Part shown: positions 1 through 5,199 of the stretch, piece after piece
How positions within the stretch are numbered: position 1 is the first letter of the stretch
Layout of the letters: each line of letters starts with the position of its first letter
IMG/VR virus record: IMGVR_UViG_3300025704_000085
Coordinates: 1-29,524 of that record
Reading direction: 5' to 3' (one strand)
DNA length: 29,524 bases
Source: a virus
Notes under the pieces: generated by a model
The model's database searches: none
Told to the model about the DNA's origin: nothing
What the model saw: the letters and a program-made list of their open reading frames with translations, nothing else
Program-made: the position numbers and the translations under genes

Positions 1-180
1 CTCATCTAAATTGTATTCTAAGGCACTGCAAATCTTGATGGCAGTATCTAACCTCACGTTTGTTTTATTGCGCCAGATGTTAACCTGCTGTCTGTGAACG
101 CCAACTAACCTTGCAAGGTGTGAACTGTTTACGTTTTTTTCCTGTTGTGCCTTCTTCAAACACTCGCCAAAATCTATCAT
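1..180 (-). CDS. XRE/Cro-type HTH regulator (left copy, cut by window edge)
   Basis: Sixty codons are present; the C-terminus lies beyond base 1. The other copy at 28807-29001 shows that only about four residues are missing. The ATG at 180 follows an AGGAGAAA-type Shine-Dalgarno. Residues about 19-45 form a helix-turn-helix of the lambda Cro/XRE type (ARLVGVHRQQVNIWRN). It differs from the right copy at one visible residue (H instead of Q in the SSxLARL stretch). It is probably a small DNA-binding repressor or early-late switch protein. It lies just downstream of SSB, separated by a hairpin and an inverted repeat that could be its operator. Confidence 0.85.
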   Translation of the reverse strand, partial: MIDFGECLKKAQQEKNVNSSHLARLVGVHRQQVNIWRNKTNVRLDTAIKICSALEYNLDE

Positions 181-207
181 TGAATTTTCTCCTGTGGTAT
201 ATTGTCG

Positions 208-231
208 GTGATGGTTTTCCCCGATCATCAC
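208..231. promoter_or_regulatory. Inverted repeat upstream of HTH gene, possible operator
   Basis: GTGATG (208-213) and CATCAC (226-231) are perfect inverted half-sites with a 12-bp spacer, in the 90-bp gap between SSB and the HTH gene. They are identical in the right-end copy at 29029-29052 although nearby bases differ. Autoregulation by the HTH protein is an inference; no convincing -10/-35 pair was seen here. Confidence 0.4.
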
Positions 232-243
232 TCCTATGGTTTA

Positions 244-267
244 CCCGCCCTTCGGGGCGGGGTTTTT
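244..267 (+). terminator. Rho-independent terminator reading rightward
   Basis: A 7-bp GC stem (244-250 with 255-261) closes a TTCG tetraloop with C-G closure, then G and five T on the plus strand. On the minus strand the hairpin lacks a T tract, so as a classical terminator it works for rightward RNA, although all visible genes read leftward. It also lies 8 nt after the SSB stop and could stabilise the 3' end of that mRNA. The same hairpin at 29065-29088 has two compensated base-pair changes. Confidence 0.7.
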
Positions 268-269
268 AA

Positions 270-590
270 CTAGAACGGAATATCGTCATCAAGTATATCA
301 TTCTGCTTCGGGTCAGCAGGTCTTGTTGGCTCTTGTGCGACCTCATCTAGTTCAGACCATACTACTTTGCAGTTGCCTAGAATTGGAGTCTGCGTCCCTG
401 CCTCACGCTCTTCCTGCTTTACCTGTTGACTTATAAAACCATGATCTCCAAAGTCACTGTTTTTGTCAGTGTCTAAGTAGGTTGTCAGGTCTATATATGC
501 CGCCTTGCTACCATCCTTTTTTGTTACTGTCTTCATGCGTGATTTGTCTATTTTTAAACAGTCGATACTTACATTCACTCGTAATTTCAT
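270..590 (-). CDS. ssb: Single-stranded DNA-binding protein (left copy)
   Basis: A 106-aa protein that ends in the acidic tip DDDIPF, the hallmark SSB tail that docks partner proteins. The N-terminal ~75 residues are compatible with an OB fold. The start at 590 is chosen because AGGAGA lies 7 nt upstream. The longer reading from 620 overlaps the upstream gene and lacks a ribosome site. It probably coats ssDNA during phage replication and annealing, working with the DUF1071-type protein two genes upstream. The right-end copy differs at only two residues (M/I and V/L) despite many silent changes. The family call rests mainly on the tail and context. Confidence 0.8.
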   Translation of the reverse strand: MKLRVNVSIDCLKIDKSRMKTVTKKDGSKAAYIDLTTYLDTDKNSDFGDHGFISQQVKQEEREAGTQTPILGNCKVVWSELDEVAQEPTRPADPKQNDILDDDIPF

Positions 591-601
591 TTTTACTTCT
601 C

Positions 602-793
602 CTATCGTGGTCTTGGGCAATATGAAATGCCGCTAGTTGTTGTGTGTACTGCTTGTGTTCCGAACCCACATTTCCATGTGCAAATAACTCCGCGCTGTCC
701 ATGTATCTCTGCAACCTTAGTCCAGAAACATGAACTATAAACTGCTGTACTCATTGATAATAAACTTAAAACTATGATTAACTTCTTCATCAT
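602..793 (-). CDS. Small secreted Cys-rich protein
   Basis: 63 aa with a clear Sec signal peptide (MMKK, then a hydrophobic run to about residue 16, small residues near 20). The predicted mature part is about 40 residues with four cysteines, enough for two disulfides in the periplasm. It lacks a standard lipobox (the residue at -3 to the first Cys is Tyr). The start at 793 has GGATAAG just upstream; 790 is an equal alternative. It sits between the annealing protein and SSB, an unusual place for an exported protein. A role in superinfection exclusion or in changing the host envelope is possible but only a guess. I do not recognise a family. Confidence 0.65.
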   Translation of the reverse strand: MMKKLIIVLSLLSMSTAVYSSCFWTKVAEIHGQRGVICTWKCGFGTQAVHTTTSGISYCPRPR

Positions 794-799
794 CTTATC

Positions 800-1489
800 C
801 TATTGGGCTTGTCTAAATTCAGTTAGTTTCATTATGGCGCGTTCTTGAGTGCTAAACACCCCGCCTTTGCTTGGTGCTTTCCATAGCAGTTGCTTCTCTG
901 TGTCGCTTAACTCTTTCCATGCCTCGTTTGCTGTTGAGTAATCATTAACCGCAATGCCGTCTTTGATAGCTTTAACGCTAGGCAGTAGGTCAACAATTAA
1001 GTCTTCATAGGCTTCTTTGTCCTTAGTCGCATCAGTTACTTTCTGCGGCTTAACCTCTACTTTCTGCGGCTTAACCTCACCCTGATAGGCTTCCTTTTCC
1101 TTTGTCGCGTCAGTTACTTTCTGCGGCTTAACCTCACCCATGTACAAGCACATTCCTAAGCCGTGCATTGCAATCGCCTTAACTAAACAGCGAATACGCG
1201 CATCAGATATATCTCTGCTTGTTGGGTTCTCGACAGCCTTGTTTCTAAAGTCCATAACTGGTAGCCACATTGTAACCGCCTTGCCCTCAACTGTTACTGT
1301 TACCTCGACCTCGACAGTGTTTGTCTTGTCGCACCATCTAGGCTCGGTGTAGCTGTAGATAGAATCAGGATAATGCTCGCAGAGGGTAGACCAAGCCCAC
1401 CCCCACGAGAGATAATGCAAGCCGCCTTTTTTGTCAATGTGGTTAGACACATCAATAGAAGATAGCGTTTTCCATACGTTAGATTTCAT
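800..1489 (-). CDS. DUF1071-type single-strand annealing protein (Sak3-like)
   Basis: 229 aa. Residues about 25-120 carry features I associate with DUF1071 annealing proteins: the YLSWGWAWSTL segment, a MDFRN motif, and the DARIRCLVKAIAMHGLGMCLYMGE block. Such proteins anneal complementary ssDNA and act with SSB, which is encoded two genes downstream. The C-terminal half is a linker with an imperfect repeat (PQKVTDATK, PQKV, PQKVTDATK), then a helical tail. Its ATG overlaps the end of the preceding gene by 11 nt. The family call is from memory of the motif. Confidence 0.75.
   Translation of the reverse strand: MKSNVWKTLSSIDVSNHIDKKGGLHYLSWGWAWSTLCEHYPDSIYSYTEPRWCDKTNTVEVEVTVTVEGKAVTMWLPVMDFRNKAVENPTSRDISDARIRCLVKAIAMHGLGMCLYMGEVKPQKVTDATKEKEAYQGEVKPQKVEVKPQKVTDATKDKEAYEDLIVDLLPSVKAIKDGIAVNDYSTANEAWKELSDTEKQLLWKAPSKGGVFSTQERAIMKLTEFRQAQ
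1005..1135. repeat. In-frame direct repeats inside the annealing-protein gene
   Basis: A 21-bp unit beginning TACTTTCTGCGG occurs at 1037-1057, 1058-1078 (directly tandem) and 1115-1135. The first and third copies share a longer imperfect upstream stretch (GATAGGCTTC-like). The array encodes repeats of a K/E-rich linker built on VKPQKV and TDATK. All spacing is in frame, so copy-number change would alter linker length without breaking the gene. Confidence 0.85.
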
Positions 1490-1685
1490 TGTATTTTTCT
1501 CCCATAGTTTGTTTTATAAATGGCTCAAAGATTTGCTCAGAGTACCAAGTTGCATTGGCTTCTTTGGCATAGGTCTCGCCATAGCCTCTGTAGTATTCAT
1601 CTGAGTCGCAATCTTTTGCTGTGTGACCATGAACGCAGTCCCATTCACCGCGTTCGTAGTCAGAAAGTTTGTTAATATCTGTCAT
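1479..1685 (-). CDS. Small hypothetical protein (acidic, Tyr/Gly-rich centre)
   Basis: 68 aa. It has the pattern YERGEWDCVHGHTAKD followed by YYRGYGETYAKE, which recalls small phage proteins that count cysteines and aromatic-glycine pairs but for which I know no function. The start at 1685 follows a GGGGAG site supplied by the end of the upstream gene; the two genes are separated by one base. It is probably part of a short early operon with the annealing protein and SSB. No membrane segment is visible. Confidence 0.7.
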   Translation of the reverse strand: MTDINKLSDYERGEWDCVHGHTAKDCDSDEYYRGYGETYAKEANATWYSEQIFEPFIKQTMGEKYNEI

Positions 1686-1686
1686 T

Positions 1687-1938
1687 TTATACTCCCCTGC
1701 TTCCTAGTTCTTCTTGGCACTCTGCAATTTCTTGCTTTATATGTTTCAGCATAGTGATGCTGTGCGTGATGTATGTAGAAAAATAATCTAGCTTTAGGGC
1801 AGAATAACCTCTAGGGTTTCTGATTTTCTTAACATAGCCCCTGCATCTGCTTTCAATGTCGCGAATATCATCTTCACATCTCTTGATAGCGTTCTGCAAA
1901 GTCTCGTTGTTATACTCGCTGTAGTCAAAATCTTTCAT
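1687..1938 (-). CDS. Hypothetical helical protein
   Basis: 83 aa, charged and predicted largely helical: a first helix around residues 11-30 rich in D/E/R, a basic patch (CRGYVKKIRNPRG) in the middle, and a last helix from about 60. No recognised family. The start at 1938 has AAGGAG upstream. It follows the GCCCCC-GAAA-GGGGGC hairpin at 1955-1970, so it is the first gene after the small cassette at 1978-2127. Confidence 0.65.
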   Translation of the reverse strand: MKDFDYSEYNNETLQNAIKRCEDDIRDIESRCRGYVKKIRNPRGYSALKLDYFSTYITHSITMLKHIKQEIAECQEELGSRGV

Positions 1939-1954
1939 GTTAACTCCTTAGATT

Positions 1955-1970
1955 GCCCCCTTTCGGGGGC
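1955..1970 (-). other. GNRA-capped intercistronic hairpin
   Basis: On the minus-strand RNA, GCCCCC-GAAA-GGGGGC is a perfect 6-bp stem with a GNRA tetraloop, placed 7 nt after a TAA stop. No T tract follows it, so it is more likely an mRNA-stability or processing element, or a weak terminator. An identical 16-mer sits 7 nt after another stop at 24833-24848. Confidence 0.75.
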
Positions 1971-1977
1971 GATTAGA

Positions 1978-2127
1978 TTATTTATTTTTTTTCATTTCTA
2001 CTAACTGGTACATTCTTTTAAGAAGTTTGCGATCTTCTGGCTCTTGCAAAATTCCCGCCATATCTTTTAGCTTAAGCATAATTGCATCTAGCTCTGCTTG
2101 AATTTGGGTTTTAGTTAATGAAGTCAT
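1978..2127 (-). CDS. Small cassette gene A, hypothetical 49-aa protein
   Basis: Translation from the ATG at 2127 gives 49 residues, an amphipathic helical peptide (QAELDAIMLKLKDMAGIL, then a basic C-terminus with MKKNK). The start is chosen over the upstream in-frame ATG at 2175 because AAGGA lies 8 nt before 2127 and the whole leader is shared with the gene at 24856-25089. It is isolated between the endolysin terminator and a GNRA hairpin, so it probably has its own promoter. It looks like a self-standing small cassette; the function is unknown. Confidence 0.6.
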   Translation of the reverse strand: MTSLTKTQIQAELDAIMLKLKDMAGILQEPEDRKLLKRMYQLVEMKKNK

Positions 2128-2163
2128 GTGTGTATTCCTTTTGTTTAATTGATTAATGTAAAG
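2128..2163 (-). promoter_or_regulatory. Leader of cassette gene A (duplicated at 25090-25126)
   Basis: Reading leftward, TTAATCAA, a short AT-rich gap, then AAGGAATACACAC precede the ATG. The same elements in the same order and nearly the same spacing precede the gene at 24856-25089. The promoter must lie between the endolysin terminator (2215) and here. TTTACT with TATGGT 16 nt apart is a weak candidate. Confidence 0.55.
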
Positions 2164-2214
2164 CAACCATATCACATATTTAGAGAAAGTAAAACATTTA
2201 ATTAACTAATAGGC

Positions 2215-2240
2215 AAAAAAAAGCCCCACATAAGTGAGGC
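2215..2240 (-). terminator. Rho-independent terminator after endolysin
   Basis: On the minus strand GCCTCAC-TTAT-GTGGGGC forms a 7-bp stem (one G-U pair), followed at once by eight T. It lies 19 nt after the endolysin stop and marks the end of the late transcript. Confidence 0.9.
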
Positions 2241-2259
2241 AATGGGAGTTACTATGAAA

Positions 2260-2694
2260 TTAGTACGACCAGATTGCTTCCTCTGGGAAATAATCGCGGT
2301 CTGGGAAATCTTCTTTTGTGCAAATGTCTAGGTGAATAAACCTACTCATGCCTTTCTGCTGAACACCAATGCGAGTAATGCCGTTAGCAATAGCTACAGA
2401 AACAAGCTCTACTGCTTGCGCTCCACTTACCGCAATGTCGATAGCCTTACCAGTACAATGCGCTCCTGTTGCTTGCTTGCGCGACTCGTTTGGATGGCTA
2501 GGGTGTCGGTATGCGCTAGTGACTCTAAAAGGAAAATCGCATTCCTTTCTAATCTTGTTAAGCAGATCAAGAAAATCCTCATCAAACTTGTACTCGCCAG
2601 TATGGCGGCACTTTAATTCACGCTCTGTAAAATAGCACTCTTTCTTTGTTTCTTTTTTAGGCTTTGCTTTAGCCTTTGGCTTTTGGTCTGTCAT
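2260..2694 (-). CDS. Endolysin, M15-type zinc peptidase
   Basis: 144 aa. After a basic, lysine-rich N-terminal 20 residues, the peptidase domain shows the M15 (D-Ala-D-Ala carboxypeptidase / L-alanyl-D-glutamate endopeptidase-like) pattern: SAYRHPSHP, then the metal ligands H and D in GAHCTGKAIDI, and a final H in RFIHLDI. It should cut the peptide stems of peptidoglycan to release progeny. There is no signal peptide, so it needs the holin-like protein encoded just upstream. It is the last gene before a strong terminator, as expected for a late lysis gene. Confidence 0.9.
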   Translation of the reverse strand: MTDQKPKAKAKPKKETKKECYFTERELKCRHTGEYKFDEDFLDLLNKIRKECDFPFRVTSAYRHPSHPNESRKQATGAHCTGKAIDIAVSGAQAVELVSVAIANGITRIGVQQKGMSRFIHLDICTKEDFPDRDYFPEEAIWSY

Positions 2695-2695
2695 T

Positions 2696-3067
2696 TTACT
2701 TCCTCATCTTCATTATTTTGTCAGCACCTTTGATGCCAAAACTACTACTAACTGCTATAAAAAGCAAATACTGATACCAATCAGGCAGTTCGTTTAAGGC
2801 ATTAAAGCCCTCTTTCACCCTATCAATGATAGCAGGGTCATCTACGCCAACTGCGTACCCTATAAACAAAAGGGGCAAACTCAAAATTCCTGCAAACCAC
2901 TCATCCTTAAATGACGAATTTGAAGCCTCTGCCATCTTAGATTCCCAGTCAGCATCATTCTTTATCATGCTCATTTTGGCTTTGTGTTTAGCTTGTTTCT
3001 CTTCTGCTTTGTTCTTCATGTAGCCACCTGCTAACTTGGCTACTGGTGCAATTAAATTCATCCACAT
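2696..3067 (-). CDS. Holin-like membrane protein
   Basis: 123 aa from the ATG at 3067, which has GGAGAA 6 nt upstream. The reading from 3118 lacks a ribosome site. Residues 1-15 are mildly hydrophobic, followed by a K/E-rich coiled stretch. Two hydrophobic segments follow, around WFAGILSLPLLFIGYAV and WYQYLLFIAVSSSFGI, with a charged C-terminus (MKMRK). The layout recalls the 3-TM holin family associated with gene transfer agents and many marine phages. Its position directly upstream of the M15 endolysin supports a role in letting the endolysin reach the wall. Confidence 0.7.
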   Translation of the reverse strand: MWMNLIAPVAKLAGGYMKNKAEEKQAKHKAKMSMIKNDADWESKMAEASNSSFKDEWFAGILSLPLLFIGYAVGVDDPAIIDRVKEGFNALNELPDWYQYLLFIAVSSSFGIKGADKIMKMRK

Positions 3068-3081
3068 GGTTTGTTCTCCTG

Positions 3082-3552
3082 TTATAAAGGCATGGCTAGG
3101 GCATCTAACGCTTGCCAAATATCATCATACTCGGTTTTTGCTGTATCCCAATTAGCCTTAATCTGATTAACATCTTCTACGACCAGTTCAGCCTTTGCAA
3201 CAATGGCTCGCATGGTCTCAATATCTTTCTCTAGCTTAGATACGCTTGTAGTGATTTCTAAGAGCCTTTCTTGCTGAGAGGATATAGTTGTCAGGTTAGT
3301 GCCTAAAGTGGCTAATTTCGCGCTTAACTGGCTTATATCGTTGTCTTTGAGTTGCTGTTCTATCAGTTGGATAGATTCGTGCAAAGGTGCTACGTCTGGA
3401 ACGCTAACAGATTCTACTGCTTCCAGTCTTCCATAGAGGCTTGAAGCTGTCCAGACACCACCACCGATGGTCGAGCCAATCGCCAAAACCACCATAATCC
3501 ACGCGCCCTTAAATGTCTGACCGCCTATTTTTAACTCACTGTCTTCAATCAT
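3082..3552 (-). CDS. Membrane-anchored coiled-coil protein, possible lysis accessory
   Basis: 156 aa from the ATG at 3552, which shares a base with the previous stop (TAATG). An in-frame ATG at 3561 is an alternative. One membrane segment (AWIMVVLAIGSTIGGGVW, about residues 17-34) is followed by a long coiled coil rich in Q/L/E/K to residue about 140. A single-span protein with a periplasmic-length coiled coil beside holin and endolysin is reminiscent of an inner-membrane spanin, but no partner o-spanin lipoprotein is seen. A structural role is also possible. Confidence 0.65.
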   Translation of the reverse strand: MIEDSELKIGGQTFKGAWIMVVLAIGSTIGGGVWTASSLYGRLEAVESVSVPDVAPLHESIQLIEQQLKDNDISQLSAKLATLGTNLTTISSQQERLLEITTSVSKLEKDIETMRAIVAKAELVVEDVNQIKANWDTAKTEYDDIWQALDALAMPL

Positions 3553-4385
3553 TATTCGCAATCCATATCAAAGAAACAATCGTAGCCCATGCCTATAGGT
3601 GAAGTTTTATAAAACTCTGACTCTGTACCTAGCGCAAGAATATCTGCCTCGCTGTAGTACATATCAAGTCCATAGCTACCTGAGCCATTCAGCATCACGA
3701 CAGTTAGGTTTCTGGTTGTGTTGTAACCCATTGCTACCCATTGAGAATTGGCATCATAGAAGATATTAACATTGTCTGTAGTGGTGTTCGCATCCTCTAC
3801 GTTTTGCTGTAGAAATGCTGTTGCTTCTGAGTTAGTTGCGACACTCAAATAGGCAGAGGCTTCGTTAGCTGATGCCTCTATCTGGTCAACGCTAGTATTG
3901 TATGTTTCTACTTCTTCCTGTGTGATCGTTAGCATTTCTTGATTCTCAGCAACAAAGACCTGCACTTCCTCTTCCTGCTTGGGGGTGCTTGCTGTTTCTG
4001 CTTTCTCTGCTACCTGCTGTACTGCGATCATATCTACAACAACTTCTGTAAATGTACCAATAGCCTGATCCATTTCTGCTAGGGAATTTATTGCCATATT
4101 CTCTAACACCTCTTTCACTGGTGCGCCATAAGACTGGTAGTTAGTCATGTTTGACAAGGCAGAATTATAGGCATCAACCTGCTCTGCGCTAATGTGCGCT
4201 GTGCTAGACAATGTGCCATCAGATAAACCGCCACCAGTGTGCGCGTAATCAGTTGCCGCGCCAACTAGCTTAACGCCAGTATCAATCTGACTAACAATAG
4301 CAGAACTGCTGTCAATCAGGTTATCAAGTTCATTGCTTTGTACTGCGGTACTTATCGCTAATAGAAATGCTATCTTCTTCCACAT
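3552..4385 (-). CDS. Secreted, acidic, Ala/Glu-rich protein of unknown function
   Basis: 277 aa. It starts with a typical Sec signal peptide (MWKK, then a hydrophobic run, likely cleavage after VQS). The mature protein is acidic and rich in A, E, S, T, with heptad-like segments (residues ~105-200), and ends in a short Cys-containing tail (DCFFDMDCE). The start is fixed by the signal peptide, which means its first 18 codons overlap the end of the upstream gene by 56 bp. It belongs with the previous gene as a secreted pair between the fibre and lysis genes. Export to the periplasm or attachment to the virion are both possible. Confidence 0.7.
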   Translation of the reverse strand: MWKKIAFLLAISTAVQSNELDNLIDSSSAIVSQIDTGVKLVGAATDYAHTGGGLSDGTLSSTAHISAEQVDAYNSALSNMTNYQSYGAPVKEVLENMAINSLAEMDQAIGTFTEVVVDMIAVQQVAEKAETASTPKQEEEVQVFVAENQEMLTITQEEVETYNTSVDQIEASANEASAYLSVATNSEATAFLQQNVEDANTTTDNVNIFYDANSQWVAMGYNTTRNLTVVMLNGSGSYGLDMYYSEADILALGTESEFYKTSPIGMGYDCFFDMDCE

Positions 4386-4950
4386 CTTCGCTCACCTTAC
4401 CTATTTGGAGAATGCCGTTGTAATATTTCCGATTCTTTTTGTAATCGGGAATGTATAATTCTGGGTTCTGCTTTATTAGCATTAACCCCCGCTTCCCCGC
4501 TACTAGTCTCCCATTGTTTATAAACGGGCATGGAGAACCCGCTAGAAGCATTGACTTATACACCTCTTCACTCTGGCAGAGAATCGAGACAGATGCCACC
4601 TTCAAGCCTAAAGCAGAGAGCATTCTTGAATATTTTAATCTTGTACAGTCTACGTCTAAAGTGTAACCGCCAGAACTAAAGCCAATAGCAACTGTCTGCA
4701 CCGATCCTGCTATGCCTTTTAGGCAAGTATCAGAACCATTAGACATAAAAGTCGGACTTATTGCAGAGCCTACAGGGATTTCGCTTGCCGCGCCCGCGCC
4801 ATTGTAGGTGTTTTCAGTGGTGCTACTCGTATCGGTGGTGGTGTTGTTAGAGTTTGCTACGCTATTCTCGCCGTGATAATTGTTTAGGCTACCTTGCTCA
4901 TTAGCCTCAACAGGAACTGCCAGAAAAAGCAGTAGAAATAGGCGTTTCAT
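4330..4950 (-). CDS. Secreted protein of a marine-phage hypothetical family
   Basis: 206 aa with a signal peptide (MKRLFLLLFLAVPVEA). Then a low-complexity N/T/S linker (residues ~25-55), and a compact domain with four cysteines: CLKG, DVDCTRLKYSRML, ALGLKVASVSILCQ and AGSPCPF. I recall this pattern (D-x-x-C-x-x-x-K, then G-x-K-x-A-x-V-x-x-x-C, then PCPF) from many uncultured marine tailed phages, always without known function. It overlaps the upstream gene by ATGA and the downstream gene by 56 bp. The virion or periplasmic location is unresolved. Confidence 0.7.
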   Translation of the reverse strand: MKRLFLLLFLAVPVEANEQGSLNNYHGENSVANSNNTTTDTSSTTENTYNGAGAASEIPVGSAISPTFMSNGSDTCLKGIAGSVQTVAIGFSSGGYTLDVDCTRLKYSRMLSALGLKVASVSILCQSEEVYKSMLLAGSPCPFINNGRLVAGKRGLMLIKQNPELYIPDYKKNRKYYNGILQIGKVSEDVEEDSISISDKYRSTKQ

Positions 4951-5198
4951 TTTTGTAGCGTATCAATTTTCTTGATAACGTGCTTCAAGTTTTCATCCAT
5001 TCGAGCCAGTATTACCTGCTGACTTTGCATTGTAGATTCAATATTACTTATGCGGGTATCGTGACGAATAACCTCGGCTTCGTTCTTTTGAATATCTGCT
5101 GATAGGTTTGTTGCAAATGCAACCAATGCTATTAGTTGAACCACCACTATAACAATTGTGCTAAAAGGTATTTTTGCTTCGCCATCTTCGAGTTTCAT
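4947..5198 (-). CDS. Small single-span protein with coiled coil
   Basis: 83 aa. A short acidic start is followed by a membrane segment (FSTIVIVVVQLIALVAFATNL, about residues 12-32), then a coiled coil running to the C-terminus (HDTRISNIESTMQSQQVILARMDENL). Similar small proteins with N-terminal anchor and coiled coil occur in phage lysis regions. A holin-like, pinholin-regulating or spanin-like role is possible but unproven. The start at 5198 lies just after the fibre gene stop (TAATATG), and the end overlaps the next gene by ATGA. Confidence 0.65.
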   Translation of the reverse strand: MKLEDGEAKIPFSTIVIVVVQLIALVAFATNLSADIQKNEAEVIRHDTRISNIESTMQSQQVILARMDENLKHVIKKIDTLQK

Positions 5199-5199
5199 A

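Larger units (their letters stand above)
1..703. repeat. Left copy of 703-bp imperfect terminal repeat
   Basis: This segment matches 28822-29524 base for base in register (offset 28821) with no insertions or deletions. About 30 substitutions are seen by eye, and roughly the last 120 bases are identical. It holds the HTH gene (cut off at base 1), the HTH-SSB spacer, the SSB gene and the 3' half of the Cys-rich gene. The differences are mostly synonymous within SSB, so they look like evolved strain variation rather than read error. The simplest reading is a circular or terminally redundant genome of about 28.8 kb closed with two variants. A true duplication cannot be excluded from the sequence alone. 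Confidence 0.9.

Noticed and set aside
236-436. Plus-strand open frame antisense to SSB, present in both end copies
   Set aside because: It runs through the terminator hairpin and opposite a conserved gene; the protein looks like an antisense translation and no ribosome site is seen.
508-714. Open frame of 68 codons on the minus strand overlapping SSB and the Cys-rich gene
   Set aside because: It lies in another frame of two better-supported genes and has no ribosome site; most of it is the shadow of conserved SSB coding.
602-793. Lipoprotein signal in the Cys-rich secreted protein
   Set aside because: The residues before the first Cys (VYSS) do not fit a lipobox because of Tyr at -3.
1955-1970. 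GC hairpins after genes A and B as classical terminators
   Set aside because: No T tract follows on the coding strand, so they are listed as hairpins rather than terminators.
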